A stretch of 64,000 nucleotides of DNA from Lyngbya sp. HA4199-MV5 (GCA_019359375.1 JAHHHL010000013.1:90641-154640), one strand, 5' to 3'. Positions 1-9,171 are shown, counted from the stretch's first letter. A program made the numbers and translations. Notes: generated from the sequence alone by a model not told the origin.

Positions 1-2307
1 TTTCAGGTGAGCAACGCGCTCGAACTTTTTGCCGAAGGGTCAACGGTGCCGTTTATCGCTCGTTACCGCAAAGAGCGCACGGGTGAGATGGATGAAACCC
101 AGTTGCGGGATCTGTCCGATCGCTACACCTACCTGACCGAACTGGAAGAGCGGAAGAAAGCCATCCTGGAGTCGATCGCCCAGCAGGACAAACTCACGCC
201 CGAACTGGAAGCCAAAATTACGGCGTGCTTGCAGAAAAACGAACTCGAAGATCTCTACTTGCCCTGTCGTCCCAAGCGCCGCACCCGCGCCACGATCGCC
301 CGTGAGAAAGGACTAGAACCGCTGGCAGCCTTCATCAAAACGCTCAACACCCCAACGGCTGCACCTGCTAATCTGACAGCCGAAGCTGCGAAGTACATTT
401 CCATAGAAAAAGGGGTGACAACGGTGGAAGATGCGTTGAAAGGAGCATCCGATATTCTGGCGGAAGAAGTGGCAGAGAAGGCGAACCTCCGGGCGTATTT
501 GCGCGAATACTTCATGGCAGACGGGGTGTTAACCTCCAAAGTGAAGGGAGACCATCCCGAAGGGTCTACCAAGTTTGAGATGTATCGCAGCTATCAGGCA
601 AAGGTAAAGGCGATCGCGTCCCACAACCTGCTGGCGCTGTATCGAGGTGAGGACGAAGGAATCTTGGATGTCGAATTGACCTTTGATGAAGACTCTGTTC
701 TTTCCTCTTTGGAAGCTCAAGAACTACACGCCAAACAGCGGGAAATTCGTGCGTTTTATCGTGACCTGCTCAAAGATGCGTTCCATCGGTTGATGAAAAA
801 CTCTCTGATTACAGAAGTCCGCGCCGCCAAGAAAGTGGAAGCCGATGTGGAATCCATCAGCACCTTTGAGGCGAACTTACGGGAACTATTGCTGTCTGCT
901 CCGGCTGGCATGAAGCCTACACTGGCGATCGACCCTGGTTTCCGCACAGGTTGTAAAGTTGCTGTGCTGGATCAAACAGGCAAGTTTCTGGAATACCAAA
1001 CCATCTTTCCCCACCAGGCGGCAGGACAACGGGTACAGGCAGGCAAAACACTTTCCACATTAATTGAACGCTATCAGGTGGAACTAATTGCGATCGGCAA
1101 CGGCACGGCAGGACGGGAGACCGATGAATTTGTCACCGAAGTGTTGCAATCCTTGGAACGCAAACCCATCAAAGTGATGGTGAATGAATCCGGTGCATCC
1201 ATTTATTCTGCCAGTCCAGTGGCGATCGCCGAATTTCCTGATCAAGACATCACGGTGCGCGGTGCCATCAGCATTGGTCGTCGGCTGCAAGATCCATTGG
1301 CAGAACTGGTGAAAATCGATCCCAAGTCGATCGGCGTAGGGCAGTATCAGCATGATGTGGATCAGAAGTTGCTGAAAAAGAAGCTGGATGAAACGGTGGA
1401 AAGCTGCGTGAACTATGTGGGTGTGGATCTCAACATGGCTTCTAAAGAACTACTCACGTTTGTTTCGGGCATTACGCCCACCATTGCCAATAATATTGTT
1501 GCCTATCGCAATGAGAATGGTGCCTTTGGCGATCGGCGGCAGTTGCTCAAAGTCCCCAAACTGGGACCCAAAGCCTTTGAGCAAGCAGCGGGCTTCTTGC
1601 GGATTCGGAATGGCAAAAATCCACTAGACAATACAGCCGTTCATCCCGAAAGCTACAAGGTGGTGGAAACCATTGCCACAGATCTCAGCGTTCCCCTGAC
1701 CCAAATCACGCAAGTAGCAGAGCGATTGAAGAAGACCGATTTGAAGAAATATACAACGGAGGCGATCGGCGAACCCACGTTACGAGACATTCTCGCCGAA
1801 CTGGAAAAACCGGGACGCGATCCTCGCGCAGAATTCAAATATGCCACCTTCAAAGAGGGCGTGAAGGAAATGTCTGATCTTGCGGTGGGGATGGAATTGG
1901 AAGGCATTGTCACAAACGTGGCAAACTTTGGTGCTTTTGTGGATATTGGGGTGCATCAAGATGGGTTGGTGCATGTCTCGCAACTCGCCGATCGCTTCGT
2001 CAGCGACCCCAAACAAATTGTGAAAGTCGGTCAGGTGGTGAAGGTGCGCGTGCTGGAAGTGAACGAAAAACTCAAGCGCATCAGTCTTTCCATGCGTGCC
2101 AATTCGTCTAATGAGCAAGCGCAGAATCAAGCCAGGTCTAATCCATCAGCAGCCAATCCATCAGCAACCAATCCATCATCCACACCGAAACCATCGCCTA
2201 AAGTGAATCCATCGCCCAAAGTCAATCCATCACAGCCCAAAGCTGCTACTGAAACGAAACCCGCAACGCTAGATGATCTGAAGGCGAAGTTTGGCAAGAA
2301 ACGGTAG
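1..2307 (+). CDS. tex: Tex family RNA-binding transcriptional accessory protein (5' partial)
   Basis: The reading frame is open from base 1. The first visible residues (FQVSNALELFAEGSTVPFIARYRKE) match the Tex N-terminal region beginning about 20 residues in, so the true start lies upstream and the GTG at 7 is an internal Val. Domain order fits Tex: N-terminal helical region, YqgF/RNase H-like domain around residue 300 (LAIDPGFRTGCK), helix-hairpin-helix region around residues 480-550, and an S1 RNA-binding domain around 628-700 (GIVTNVANFGAFVDIGVHQDGLVHVS). The C-terminus is a low-complexity tail rich in NPS/PKP repeats followed by a DDLKAKFGKKR ending. Tex proteins bind nucleic acid in the cytoplasm and influence transcription or RNA turnover; the exact role here is not shown. 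Confidence 0.95.
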   Translation, partial: FQVSNALELFAEGSTVPFIARYRKERTGEMDETQLRDLSDRYTYLTELEERKKAILESIAQQDKLTPELEAKITACLQKNELEDLYLPCRPKRRTRATIAREKGLEPLAAFIKTLNTPTAAPANLTAEAAKYISIEKGVTTVEDALKGASDILAEEVAEKANLRAYLREYFMADGVLTSKVKGDHPEGSTKFEMYRSYQAKVKAIASHNLLALYRGEDEGILDVELTFDEDSVLSSLEAQELHAKQREIRAFYRDLLKDAFHRLMKNSLITEVRAAKKVEADVESISTFEANLRELLLSAPAGMKPTLAIDPGFRTGCKVAVLDQTGKFLEYQTIFPHQAAGQRVQAGKTLSTLIERYQVELIAIGNGTAGRETDEFVTEVLQSLERKPIKVMVNESGASIYSASPVAIAEFPDQDITVRGAISIGRRLQDPLAELVKIDPKSIGVGQYQHDVDQKLLKKKLDETVESCVNYVGVDLNMASKELLTFVSGITPTIANNIVAYRNENGAFGDRRQLLKVPKLGPKAFEQAAGFLRIRNGKNPLDNTAVHPESYKVVETIATDLSVPLTQITQVAERLKKTDLKKYTTEAIGEPTLRDILAELEKPGRDPRAEFKYATFKEGVKEMSDLAVGMELEGIVTNVANFGAFVDIGVHQDGLVHVSQLADRFVSDPKQIVKVGQVVKVRVLEVNEKLKRISLSMRANSSNEQAQNQARSNPSAANPSATNPSSTPKPSPKVNPSPKVNPSQPKAATETKPATLDDLKAKFGKKR

Positions 2308-2384
2308 GAGGGGCGATCGCGCATCATTGCCTGACGATGGATAAACAGAAACAAGGTTGTTTAAGTTTGTCTATTAGATGAAAA

Positions 2385-3008
2385 CTACACTTCAGTCATT
2401 GCAATGATTTGAGCGATCGCCAACTCTAACTGCGGAAAGGTTGGAGAGGTAATAGGGGTTTCTCCTTGATATCGCTGCGCCTGGTATTCACCCTCAATGA
2501 GGTGATTAATGGTGATAGTGGGTTGCTTGGGAGAGCCGATGTACTGAACCCCTCCTAGCCCTGCATAATCGACAATCCAATACTCCTCAACTCCTAACGT
2601 TTCATATTCATTGAGTTTGATGCGGTAGTCGTCTCGCCAATTGGTACTGACAACCTCAATGACCAAAGGTGGTGGAATGTAGGCGGCAGCAGAGGCAGAG
2701 CTTTGACGCATTCTGTCCCATTCTTCTTTGGCAAAGACCACAATGTCGGCTTTACGACTCGATTCATTTTCACCAGGAGCAGGGTTCAACCGAACTTGCT
2801 TACTCTGGCGGGGAACGTAAGGGAGGTTTAAGGATTGGCAGTGGTCAATCAGGAGGCGGCATAGCCCATCGACGACATCCTCATGTTTCGCGGTGGGTTC
2901 GCTGAGGGGCATGGCAACTCCATTGACTAGCTCGAATGACCTGCCGGAGCCGTCATCCCAGTTGAGAAATGCCTCGAAGGTGAGGTTTTTTTGGACGATC
3001 GCAACCAT
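2385..3008 (-). CDS. Uma2 family (DUF820) PD-(D/E)XK nuclease-like protein
   Basis: This 207-residue protein has the DUF820/Uma2 layout that is greatly expanded in cyanobacteria. The restriction-endonuclease-like core is visible: an Asp in RKADIVVF, the Glu in PPLVIEVVS, and a Lys in RIKLNEYETLGVEEYWIVD, which together correspond to a PD-(D/E)XK-type site. The ATG at 3008 is supported by an upstream AGAGGT purine stretch. The gene is convergent with tex and stands alone. Physiological substrates of this family are unknown; many copies are thought to be linked to mobile elements. Assignment to the family is firm and nuclease activity is inference. Confidence 0.9.
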   Translation of the reverse strand: MVAIVQKNLTFEAFLNWDDGSGRSFELVNGVAMPLSEPTAKHEDVVDGLCRLLIDHCQSLNLPYVPRQSKQVRLNPAPGENESSRKADIVVFAKEEWDRMRQSSASAAAYIPPPLVIEVVSTNWRDDYRIKLNEYETLGVEEYWIVDYAGLGGVQYIGSPKQPTITINHLIEGEYQAQRYQGETPITSPTFPQLELAIAQIIAMTEV

Positions 3009-3217
3009 TGCTACTGACCTCTGGCACAGATTAGCTCTCTGTTGTCTGTTTCTAGCTTAAAACAATTCGCCCTGCTCCACGGCTTCTGGCTCTGTCGCTC
3101 CTGATTTTTACCCGTTGCCTTCTGCCCTTTCCCTTTTGCCTTTTTCCTGAAGATGTGGTTGCAGAGGTGCAAGCTAAGCTCCTGCCGTTGCTTCTGTAAA
3201 AGCATTTCTAAACAGCT

Positions 3218-3348
3218 TAGGAACAAGAATTAAATAACATCGACTTTTGTAGGTTGGGTTGAGTCCGCGAAACCCAACATTTGCGAGGGTGTTGGGTTTC
3301 ATGCTTCAACCCAACCTACGCAAGTTATTTAATTCACGATCCTTAGAC
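3218..3348. repeat. Palindromic intergenic element (GTAGGTTGGGTTGA type)
   Basis: The gap between the Uma2 gene and the histidine kinase holds an inverted repeat. Inner arms GTAGGTTGGGTTGA (3249) and TCAACCCAACCTAC (ending 3319) flank a second CGAAACCCAAC/GTTGGGTTTC pair. Outer arms (GAATTAAATAAC near 3230 and its complement near 3325) match the left flank of the element at 7674. It may act as a convergent-side hairpin for mRNA ends. No gene is seen between 3009 and 3371. Confidence 0.7.
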
Positions 3349-3371
3349 GGTGTTCCATCATCACGATCGCC

Positions 3372-4667
3372 TCATCCCTGGGACGATCGCTCTCCAGTTG
3401 GTAGCGAAACCTTAAACGTGGTGCCTGTTTCAACGCTGCTTTCTACAGATAGATCGCCGCCATGCTGATCGACCGCTTGCTTCACAAACGCCAGACCCAA
3501 GCCGATTCCAGCCGTATGTACCGTGTTCTCCAGGCGATAGAACGGCTCAAAGAGTTTAGCTTGCTGCTCTGGAGGAATGTAGGTGCCTGCGTTATGCACA
3601 CTGAAGCAAATACGATCGTGCTCACAGTGCAGCATGACCCGTACTGTCGTGCCTTCAGGTGAATAGGTGACTGCGTTAGAAAGGAGGCGATCGAGCATTT
3701 GCTGCACCAGCACGCTATCGACACAAGCAGCATCACAGGCTCCACTACTGTTGATGGTGATGGCATGGTGATCGTGGTCATGGTCTCGTTGTTTTTGCAG
3801 CCGCTCGGCACATAGCGCTTCTAAATTCATCGGTGCAGGGTTAAAGGCGGCAGGATCAGACTCCGCCTCGGCATAGAGCAGCACATCGTTGATGAGGGCG
3901 TTCATTCGCCAGATTGCCTGGTGAATGCGATCGAAATAGGTTTGCTGTCTGGTGTCGATCTCCCCCTTTGCTGCGCTGTAACGAACCAGCAGCTCTAGCG
4001 CGATCAGAATGGTTGTCATGGGCGTTCGCAGTTCATGCGATACCACCTGAACAAAGGTTGCACGCAGGTCATCTACTCCTGCTTGGGTCGCGGAGGCACT
4101 TTGATTAGCGCATGCCTGCTTGAGTTCGGTGATGTCTCGCACCAGCCAGCGCCAACCTGTTAGCGTGCCCTGAGCCGATCGCATGGCTGACGTAGTGATC
4201 ACCACCGGAAATTCGCCACCCTGGCGGGATTTAAACCGAAAATCCCAATTGCGTTGCGGTGGCGCTGCTTCTAAACGGCTGAAGTAGGTGAGAAACGCTC
4301 GGCGATCGGCTTCTGCGACCAAAATTGACAGGGGTTTGTTGACCAAAAACGTTTGCATCATGCCAAATAAGCTGGCGGCTGACTGGTTTGCTTCTCGAAT
4401 CACCCCCTGCTCATCTGTGACAAGGTAGCCATCGGGGGCAAAGTCAAAGAGTTCTTGATAGCGCTGCCGCTGTTGTTCTAGAGTTTGCCGCGTAACGAGC
4501 ACTTCCTCGTACTGCTGCTCGACTTCTTCCAGGACGACAGCAAGTTCTTCCAGCACGGTCGAGAGTAACGTCGGTTGGGTGAGAAACTCTTCCGCATGGC
4601 GCGACAGAACTTCGACTCGGTGCTGGGCGTTGTGTAGCTTGCTTCCCATCGCTTCGATGTTGTTCAT
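3372..4667 (-). CDS. PAS sensor histidine kinase
   Basis: A soluble 431-residue kinase. An N-terminal coiled coil (about 35-75) leads into a PAS domain (about 70-183, FDFAPDGYLVTDEQG), then a HisKA dimerisation helix with the phospho-acceptor His211 in SHELRTP, and a HATPase_c domain to the end. The N box (LLSNAVTYSP) and a G2-like GIGLGLAF are present. The usual D-x-G-x-G of the G1 box reads HNAGTYIPPEQ, so the canonical Asp is replaced by Asn. The start codon overlaps the stop of the upstream CheR-PAS gene in an ATGA arrangement (4664-4667), so the two are probably translationally coupled. No receiver domain or response regulator is adjacent. Confidence 0.92.
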   Translation of the reverse strand: MNNIEAMGSKLHNAQHRVEVLSRHAEEFLTQPTLLSTVLEELAVVLEEVEQQYEEVLVTRQTLEQQRQRYQELFDFAPDGYLVTDEQGVIREANQSAASLFGMMQTFLVNKPLSILVAEADRRAFLTYFSRLEAAPPQRNWDFRFKSRQGGEFPVVITTSAMRSAQGTLTGWRWLVRDITELKQACANQSASATQAGVDDLRATFVQVVSHELRTPMTTILIALELLVRYSAAKGEIDTRQQTYFDRIHQAIWRMNALINDVLLYAEAESDPAAFNPAPMNLEALCAERLQKQRDHDHDHHAITINSSGACDAACVDSVLVQQMLDRLLSNAVTYSPEGTTVRVMLHCEHDRICFSVHNAGTYIPPEQQAKLFEPFYRLENTVHTAGIGLGLAFVKQAVDQHGGDLSVESSVETGTTFKVSLPTGERSSQG

Positions 4668-6508
4668 ATGCTCACGTCTTCCATGATGAGAATCACCCCT
4701 TGATGGACACGCTTAGCGCCAATCAGGGGATGGCAGGCGACACGACAACGAAACGATCGCCCCCGTCGGTTGACCGCTTCAACGTTCGCTTCCAGGGACT
4801 CGGTTCCTGCGATACTGCGCTGGATCGTTTCGCGCAGTTGGTCAACGGGTAAGCCAATTTCCAGGTTAAAAAAGGGCTGTCCTGTGACTTCTTCGGCGCG
4901 TAGCCCCCACAGGTCTTCGGTTTGCTTGTTCCAGCTCAGAATGTTGCACTGGTTATCGATCACCACCACACCTGAGCTGATGCTGGCAAGGATGGATTGG
5001 AGAAACGCGTTTAACTGGCTGGCTTGCTCGGTTTGCTTGAGCAGTTCGTCGTTGATGGCTTGCAGTTCGGTGTTGGTAGACTGGAGTTCTTCATTCATGG
5101 TCTCCAGTTCTTCGTTGGTCGATTGCAGTTCTTCGTTCGTGGTTTCGAGTTCCTCGTTGGTCGATTGCAGTTCTTCATTCGTGGTTTCGAGTTCTTCGTT
5201 GCTCGACTGGAGTTCTTCATTCGCCGTTTCAAGTTCCTGGCTCGATCGCTGGAGTTCGGCTTGCAGCGTATGATAGAGACCCACATCTATAAAACTGATG
5301 CTCATACCCAGCCGATCGCCATCCGCCTGGAGCGGGATAAATTGCACATCAAAGTATTGCACGATGCCATCTGGCAAGAAGCGAGCCACATCTCTCACCG
5401 TGAGCGTTTGCCCATCGCCGTATGCCTGTTCTATGCGTGCCCGTAGTTCTAAGGGACGGTAGGAAAGTTCTAGATCTTGCAGCGGACTCCCCAGATCGCG
5501 ATCGTGCAGCCCAAACAGCGATCGTGCCAGGATATTGGCTAGCACCAGCTTACCGTCGCGATCGACGATGATTTGTGCGGTGGGTGCCGTATCAAACGCC
5601 TGCTCCCGCAACTGTACATATGCCGACAGTTGACTGCTGACGACAGCATTCACAGTCTGAGACGATCCTAAAAGGTGATCGCGGGGACTAGACACAAGCA
5701 CCTTGGCGAAGATGCGGTATGGGAGACTGATGGGTGTAAACAGGTCGGTATGGGTCAGCAGCATTTCTGCCTTGCCCAAAAAGAGTACTCCAGTATTGCT
5801 CAGGGCAAAGTGCAGCCGCGACAAAATGCGAGACTGCGCCTCGGCGTTGAAATACATCAATGTGTTGCGGCAGACCAGCAAATCTAGCCGCGAAATGGGC
5901 GCATCTTGCATCAGGTCATGGCGACCAAAGATCACGACACGCCGTAGTTCTGCCCGAAAGGTGTAGCGATCGCCGCTCGGCTCAAAATAACTATCTCGGA
6001 GTCCATTGGGCAGAGTCTCCAAATCATGACTGCTGTAGGTCGCTTGCCGAGCCTGCTGCAACGCGTCTTCATCAATATCGGTAGCATAAATTTTGACGCG
6101 CTGCCGAAAGTCGTTGGCACCGAGCAATTCAGTCAGCATCATTGCCAGAGTATATGCCTCTTCGCCAGAGGCACAGCCCACAATCCAAACGCGAATCGGT
6201 TCATTGGCAGGCTTTGCCCTCAGCAGCGCGGGCAATACTTGCTCTTGCAGATAAGTCCAGGCAGCCGTATCTCGGAAAAAACTTGTGACGTTGATTAGGA
6301 TGGTATTGAAGAGGCTGACAAATTCCTCTGGATGCACTTCCAGATAATCGATGTAATCTCCATAGGTCGTGACGCTTCTAAAGTGCATTTGCTTTTGCAC
6401 ACGTCGCTGAAAGCTCGATCGTTTATAGCCTGAAAAGTCAAAGCCCCGCGATTGCTTTAGATACTCCAGCAACGCTTCAAACGCCTTATCATCATCGTCT
6501 GGATTCAC
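4664..6508 (-). CDS. CheR-type methyltransferase with coiled coil and PAS domains
   Basis: A 614-residue protein. The CheR methyltransferase domain covers roughly residues 5-275, with the N-terminal all-alpha part, the SAM site VGCASGEEAYTLAMM and the CRNTLMYF motif. A PAS-like region follows (about 305-405, IIVDRDGKLVLANILARSLFG). A long heptad signalling helix at about 416-491 is made of near-identical ELETTNEELQSTNE units, and a second PAS domain reaches the C-terminus. In families with this architecture a CheB domain is usually fused in front and a kinase behind; here the CheB lies upstream as its own gene and the kinase overlaps downstream. Which protein it methylates is unknown: no chemoreceptor gene is visible. 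Confidence 0.92.
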   Translation of the reverse strand: MNPDDDDKAFEALLEYLKQSRGFDFSGYKRSSFQRRVQKQMHFRSVTTYGDYIDYLEVHPEEFVSLFNTILINVTSFFRDTAAWTYLQEQVLPALLRAKPANEPIRVWIVGCASGEEAYTLAMMLTELLGANDFRQRVKIYATDIDEDALQQARQATYSSHDLETLPNGLRDSYFEPSGDRYTFRAELRRVVIFGRHDLMQDAPISRLDLLVCRNTLMYFNAEAQSRILSRLHFALSNTGVLFLGKAEMLLTHTDLFTPISLPYRIFAKVLVSSPRDHLLGSSQTVNAVVSSQLSAYVQLREQAFDTAPTAQIIVDRDGKLVLANILARSLFGLHDRDLGSPLQDLELSYRPLELRARIEQAYGDGQTLTVRDVARFLPDGIVQYFDVQFIPLQADGDRLGMSISFIDVGLYHTLQAELQRSSQELETANEELQSSNEELETTNEELQSTNEELETTNEELQSTNEELETMNEELQSTNTELQAINDELLKQTEQASQLNAFLQSILASISSGVVVIDNQCNILSWNKQTEDLWGLRAEEVTGQPFFNLEIGLPVDQLRETIQRSIAGTESLEANVEAVNRRGRSFRCRVACHPLIGAKRVHQGVILIMEDVSI

Positions 6509-6989
6509 ATGTTTGGGAAGATAAACGGTTGGCGAGATAAACGGGTGGCGAGATAAACAGTTGGGGAGATCAAGGAGAATAGGGAGATAATTGAGTCCCG
6601 TTCGGTAAAAGCACTGGAGGTAAATGCCGCACGAGCCCCAATGTTTCTCTTAAAGGTACCATCAGTAAACGCTCCCAGAAGGGCAACCTATCTTAAGCAG
6701 TCATAGTTCAATTTCATCTTACTGTAGCGTAAATGAATGTTCATGCCTGTGTAGCAGGTAGCAACAATCTGTTGCGTGTCTTGACCTACTTTCTACCGCT
6801 TTAGTACAGTTGCGAAAAGGCAGAAGGCAGAGGGCAGAGGGCAGAAGGGAAAACATCACCTGTCAGCGCTTTGAGCCTAACGTTGCGTCCTAACTAACCT
6901 GCGTACTGCTATAAAACCTCAGCCTTTGTGCCGCACTCAAACGAGAACTGCTCTATGAGCAAAAACAGCGGCTCATCCGACATGCTTGA
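6509..6989. repeat. Gene-free spacer with 16-bp and 7-bp tandem repeats
   Basis: This 481-bp spacer lies between cheR-PAS and cheB on the same strand. At 6515-6590 there are about four imperfect 16-bp units of the form GGCGAGATAAACGGTT, directly upstream of the CheR start. At 6819-6849 there is a heptamer array (GGCAGAA, GGCAGAG, GGCAGAG, GGCAGAA). No coding region is supported. The length suggests that cheR has its own promoter. Confidence 0.6.
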
Positions 6990-7601
6990 CTAAGGCGTGT
7001 GCTCAACGAGTGCGATCAGCTTCGTGGAGATTTCAGCCAGCGGCAGCACAAAATCAACCACACCCGTCCGCATGGCAGCATTCGGCATCCCAAAGTATTC
7101 CGCCGTCGCTTCATCTTGAGCGATGACCAGCCCACCATGCTGTTTGATCGCTCGCACACCCAGCGCGCCATCTTTGCCCGTGCCCGTCAAGACGACCGCG
7201 ATCGCTCGTTCACCATAACTGGCGGCTACAGACTCAAACAGGCGATCGGCAGAGGGACGCACAAAATTGGTTCGCTCGGACTGCGTAAGGGCAAAGGTGC
7301 CGTCTGGCTTGACTAACGTATGGTAATTGGGTGGTGCAATATAGATCACGCTGGGGCAGAGGCGATCGTTCTGGTGCGCCTGCTGCACTGGTAAAGCCGT
7401 CCGCCGCTTAAGAATCTCCACCATGAGCGATCGATGATTGGGATCGAGATGCTGCACCACAACCGTTGCGGCTGGAAAGTTAGGCGGCAACCCCGCAAGC
7501 ACCTTGGACAAGGCTTGCAGACCTCCAGCAGAAGCGGTTAGCGCCACAATCTTCAATGCCACTGGTTGGGGTTGATTCGCATCATCAGCGGCAACAGCCA
7601 C
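6990..7601 (-). CDS. CheB-type methylesterase domain protein (no receiver)
   Basis: A 203-residue stand-alone CheB catalytic domain. The catalytic triad is visible as Ser24 (LTASAGG), His51 (VVQHLDP) and Asp144 (LTGTGKDGALG). The amide-hydrolase core aligns over its whole length, but the N-terminal receiver domain of classical CheB is absent. Its role would be removal of methyl groups (or deamidation) from glutamyl residues of a partner. The orientation, shared with the CheR-PAS and kinase genes downstream, suggests one pathway whose parts are often fused in other bacteria. Confidence 0.92.
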   Translation of the reverse strand: MAVAADDANQPQPVALKIVALTASAGGLQALSKVLAGLPPNFPAATVVVQHLDPNHRSLMVEILKRRTALPVQQAHQNDRLCPSVIYIAPPNYHTLVKPDGTFALTQSERTNFVRPSADRLFESVAASYGERAIAVVLTGTGKDGALGVRAIKQHGGLVIAQDEATAEYFGMPNAAMRTGVVDFVLPLAEISTKLIALVEHTP

Positions 7602-7673
7602 AGGTACTCACTCCACAGGGGTTAAGAAGCCGATTTTGGGAGCGACAGTCCCACCCATCCCCGAAACTTGCCC

Positions 7674-7831
7674 GGTTAAGGATCATGAATTAAATAACTT
7701 CGACAACCTCAGCCTTTTAGTTGTACGGGCGCGGCATTCGGTAGAAAGTCCTCGCCCTCGCCCAGAGAAATCTGCCGAATGCCACGCCCCTACTCAGAGA
7801 ATGACACCTTAATAGATCCACGATCCTAAGA
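7674..7831. repeat. Palindromic intergenic element (GCATTCGG type)
   Basis: Inner inverted arms run from GTACGGGCGCGGCATTCGG (7723) to CCGAATGCCACGCCCCTAC (ending 7793). The outer left flank (AAGGATCATGAATTAAATAAC at about 7678) matches the outer arms of the element at 3218, and the right flank (CACGATCCTAAG) is a weaker complement. It lies in the 322-bp gene-free gap upstream of cheB and downstream of the next gene. Confidence 0.65.
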
Positions 7832-7923
7832 CAGATCTTACTGCCTGCTCCCAGTATGTGTCGCCTCTGCCTCTACGATCGATTTAACTTGTCACACTAC
7901 GCCCCTGAAAAATGGTCACAGAC

Positions 7924-8502
7924 CTATGACGGCTGAAAAATCGTCTTCCAGGCTTTGACGGTATCTTTGCCAATTTCTGTATCCTTCGTCTTGCCATCAT
8001 TCCAGATCAACCGAATGGGAATGTTGCCCGGTGGAGCAGTCGCTAGAGCGGTGGCTAATTCGGGTGAGACGGGTCCACTGGCGTAGGTGTAAACCTTGCC
8101 CCCGATCGCTAGACTAATCGAGTCGGGCACGCTTTCGGTGAGGTAATAGCGGTAAACAGACGCAACATCCGAAGACAAACCGAAGTCCAGACCCAAGCCA
8201 AAGCCTCTTCGATAATGCCCAAAGCCTCCGCCATAGCGCCCAAAGCCACCGTCATAGCCAATCAGCGTTGACCCAATGCGGTTATACGTCACGCCAATAC
8301 CGTTCTTTGACCAACTGCTGACGAAAACAAAGCCTGATTTGTAGTTGCGATCGTACACAATCTTGCCGTCAAACGGATTGTCGATCACTTTCGACCACGC
8401 CACATTATCGCCAGCCTCAACTGTCGCTGGTTGCACCGCCAGAGCAGGCATCGCAGTGCAAACGGTGAAGCTTAGCCCCAAGCCTAATAATTGCCACTTC
8501 AC
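7924..8502 (-). CDS. Secreted protein with Gly/Tyr-rich segment, unknown function
   Basis: The GTG at 8502 is preferred because ACGGAGGTCTGCGT, a strong Shine-Dalgarno, sits directly upstream; upstream extension would add 19 unlikely residues. The resulting 192-residue protein starts VKWQLLGLGLSFTVCTAMPALA, a typical Sec signal peptide with an AxA cleavage site. The mature part has a Gly/Phe/Tyr-rich stretch (IGYDGGFGRYGGGFGHYRRG) in its middle and no recognised catalytic motif. The location is probably periplasmic or outer surface. I do not recognise the family. Confidence 0.75.
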   Translation of the reverse strand: MKWQLLGLGLSFTVCTAMPALAVQPATVEAGDNVAWSKVIDNPFDGKIVYDRNYKSGFVFVSSWSKNGIGVTYNRIGSTLIGYDGGFGRYGGGFGHYRRGFGLGLDFGLSSDVASVYRYYLTESVPDSISLAIGGKVYTYASGPVSPELATALATAPPGNIPIRLIWNDGKTKDTEIGKDTVKAWKTIFQPS

Positions 8503-8689
8503 ACGCAGACCTCCGTATCTTGTGATTGCTTTTTGCAAAGAAAGAGAGTCGATCGCCACAGCACCCAGACTGCATAAACGGCGATACCGTTCAGAGCACC
8601 GCCGAAGCTTGGCGATCGCTCATACCTCTATTGTGAAAGATCTGCTTTCATCTCGGCAAGATTGGGAGAGGGAAGTAGGGGTAGAGAGG

Positions 8690-8793
8690 GTAGAGGGCAG
8701 AAGGTAGAGAGCAGAAGGTAGAGGGCAGAAGGCAGAGGGCAGAGGGCAGAGGGCAGAGGGCAGAAGGCAGAAGGTAGAGGGCAGAGGGCAGAA
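8690..8793. repeat. Heptamer (GGCAGAA/GGTAGAG) tandem array
   Basis: About 100 bp of alternating 7-bp units (GGCAGAG, GGCAGAA, GGTAGAG) runs directly into the 21-bp array that follows. A similar array on the opposite strand sense (CTCCTGC units) closes the gap near 9196-9232. The pattern matches the short tandemly repeated repetitive (STRR) heptamers known in cyanobacteria. Confidence 0.85.
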
Positions 8794-9171
8794 GGTCGAG
8801 CTTGAAGATTGGAAGATCGAGCTTTGAACCCGAAAGGCTGAGCTTTGAACTCGGAAGGTCGAGCTTGAAGATTGGAAGATCGAGCTTTGAACTCGAAAGG
8901 CTGAGCTTTGGACTTGGAAGGTCGAGCTTGAAGGTTGGAACGTTGAGCTTGAAGGTCGAAGGGTCGAGCTTTGAACTCGGAAGGTCGAGCTTGAAGGTTG
9001 AAAGATCAATCTTTGAACCCGGAACGTGGCAGCTTAAACTCGGAAGGTCAAGCTTGAAGGTTGGAACGTTGAGCTTGAAAGCCGAAGGGTAGTGCTTTGA
9101 ACTCGGAAGATGAAGGATTGAACTCGCAGGATCAATCTTTGAACCTGGCAAGCCAAGCTTAAAGCCTGAAC
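8794..9171. repeat. 18-unit 21-bp tandem repeat array
   Basis: The array is in perfect 21-bp register for 18 units (units begin at 8794, 8815, 8836 and so on to 9151). Typical units are GGTCGAGCTTGAAGATTGGA(A) and GATCGAGCTTTGAACTCGAA(A). Units alternate between two or three subtypes, and each can be read as three heptamers. Because 21 is a multiple of 3, both strands show long heptapeptide-repeat reading frames (for example FKLDLPS on the minus strand). There is no signal, domain or start-site support for a protein, so these are treated as repeat artefacts. Confidence 0.9.

Noticed and set aside
3011..3226. 71-residue minus-strand frame
   Set aside because: Repeat-derived composition, no start support, and it lies in a palindromic spacer.
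4770..5446. Ser-rich and Phe/Leu-rich frames opposite the CheR-PAS gene
   Set aside because: They are antisense shadows of the heptad coiled-coil repeat.
8794..9171. CRISPR array
   Set aside because: Units are contiguous 21-bp repeats with no unique spacers and no cas genes nearby.
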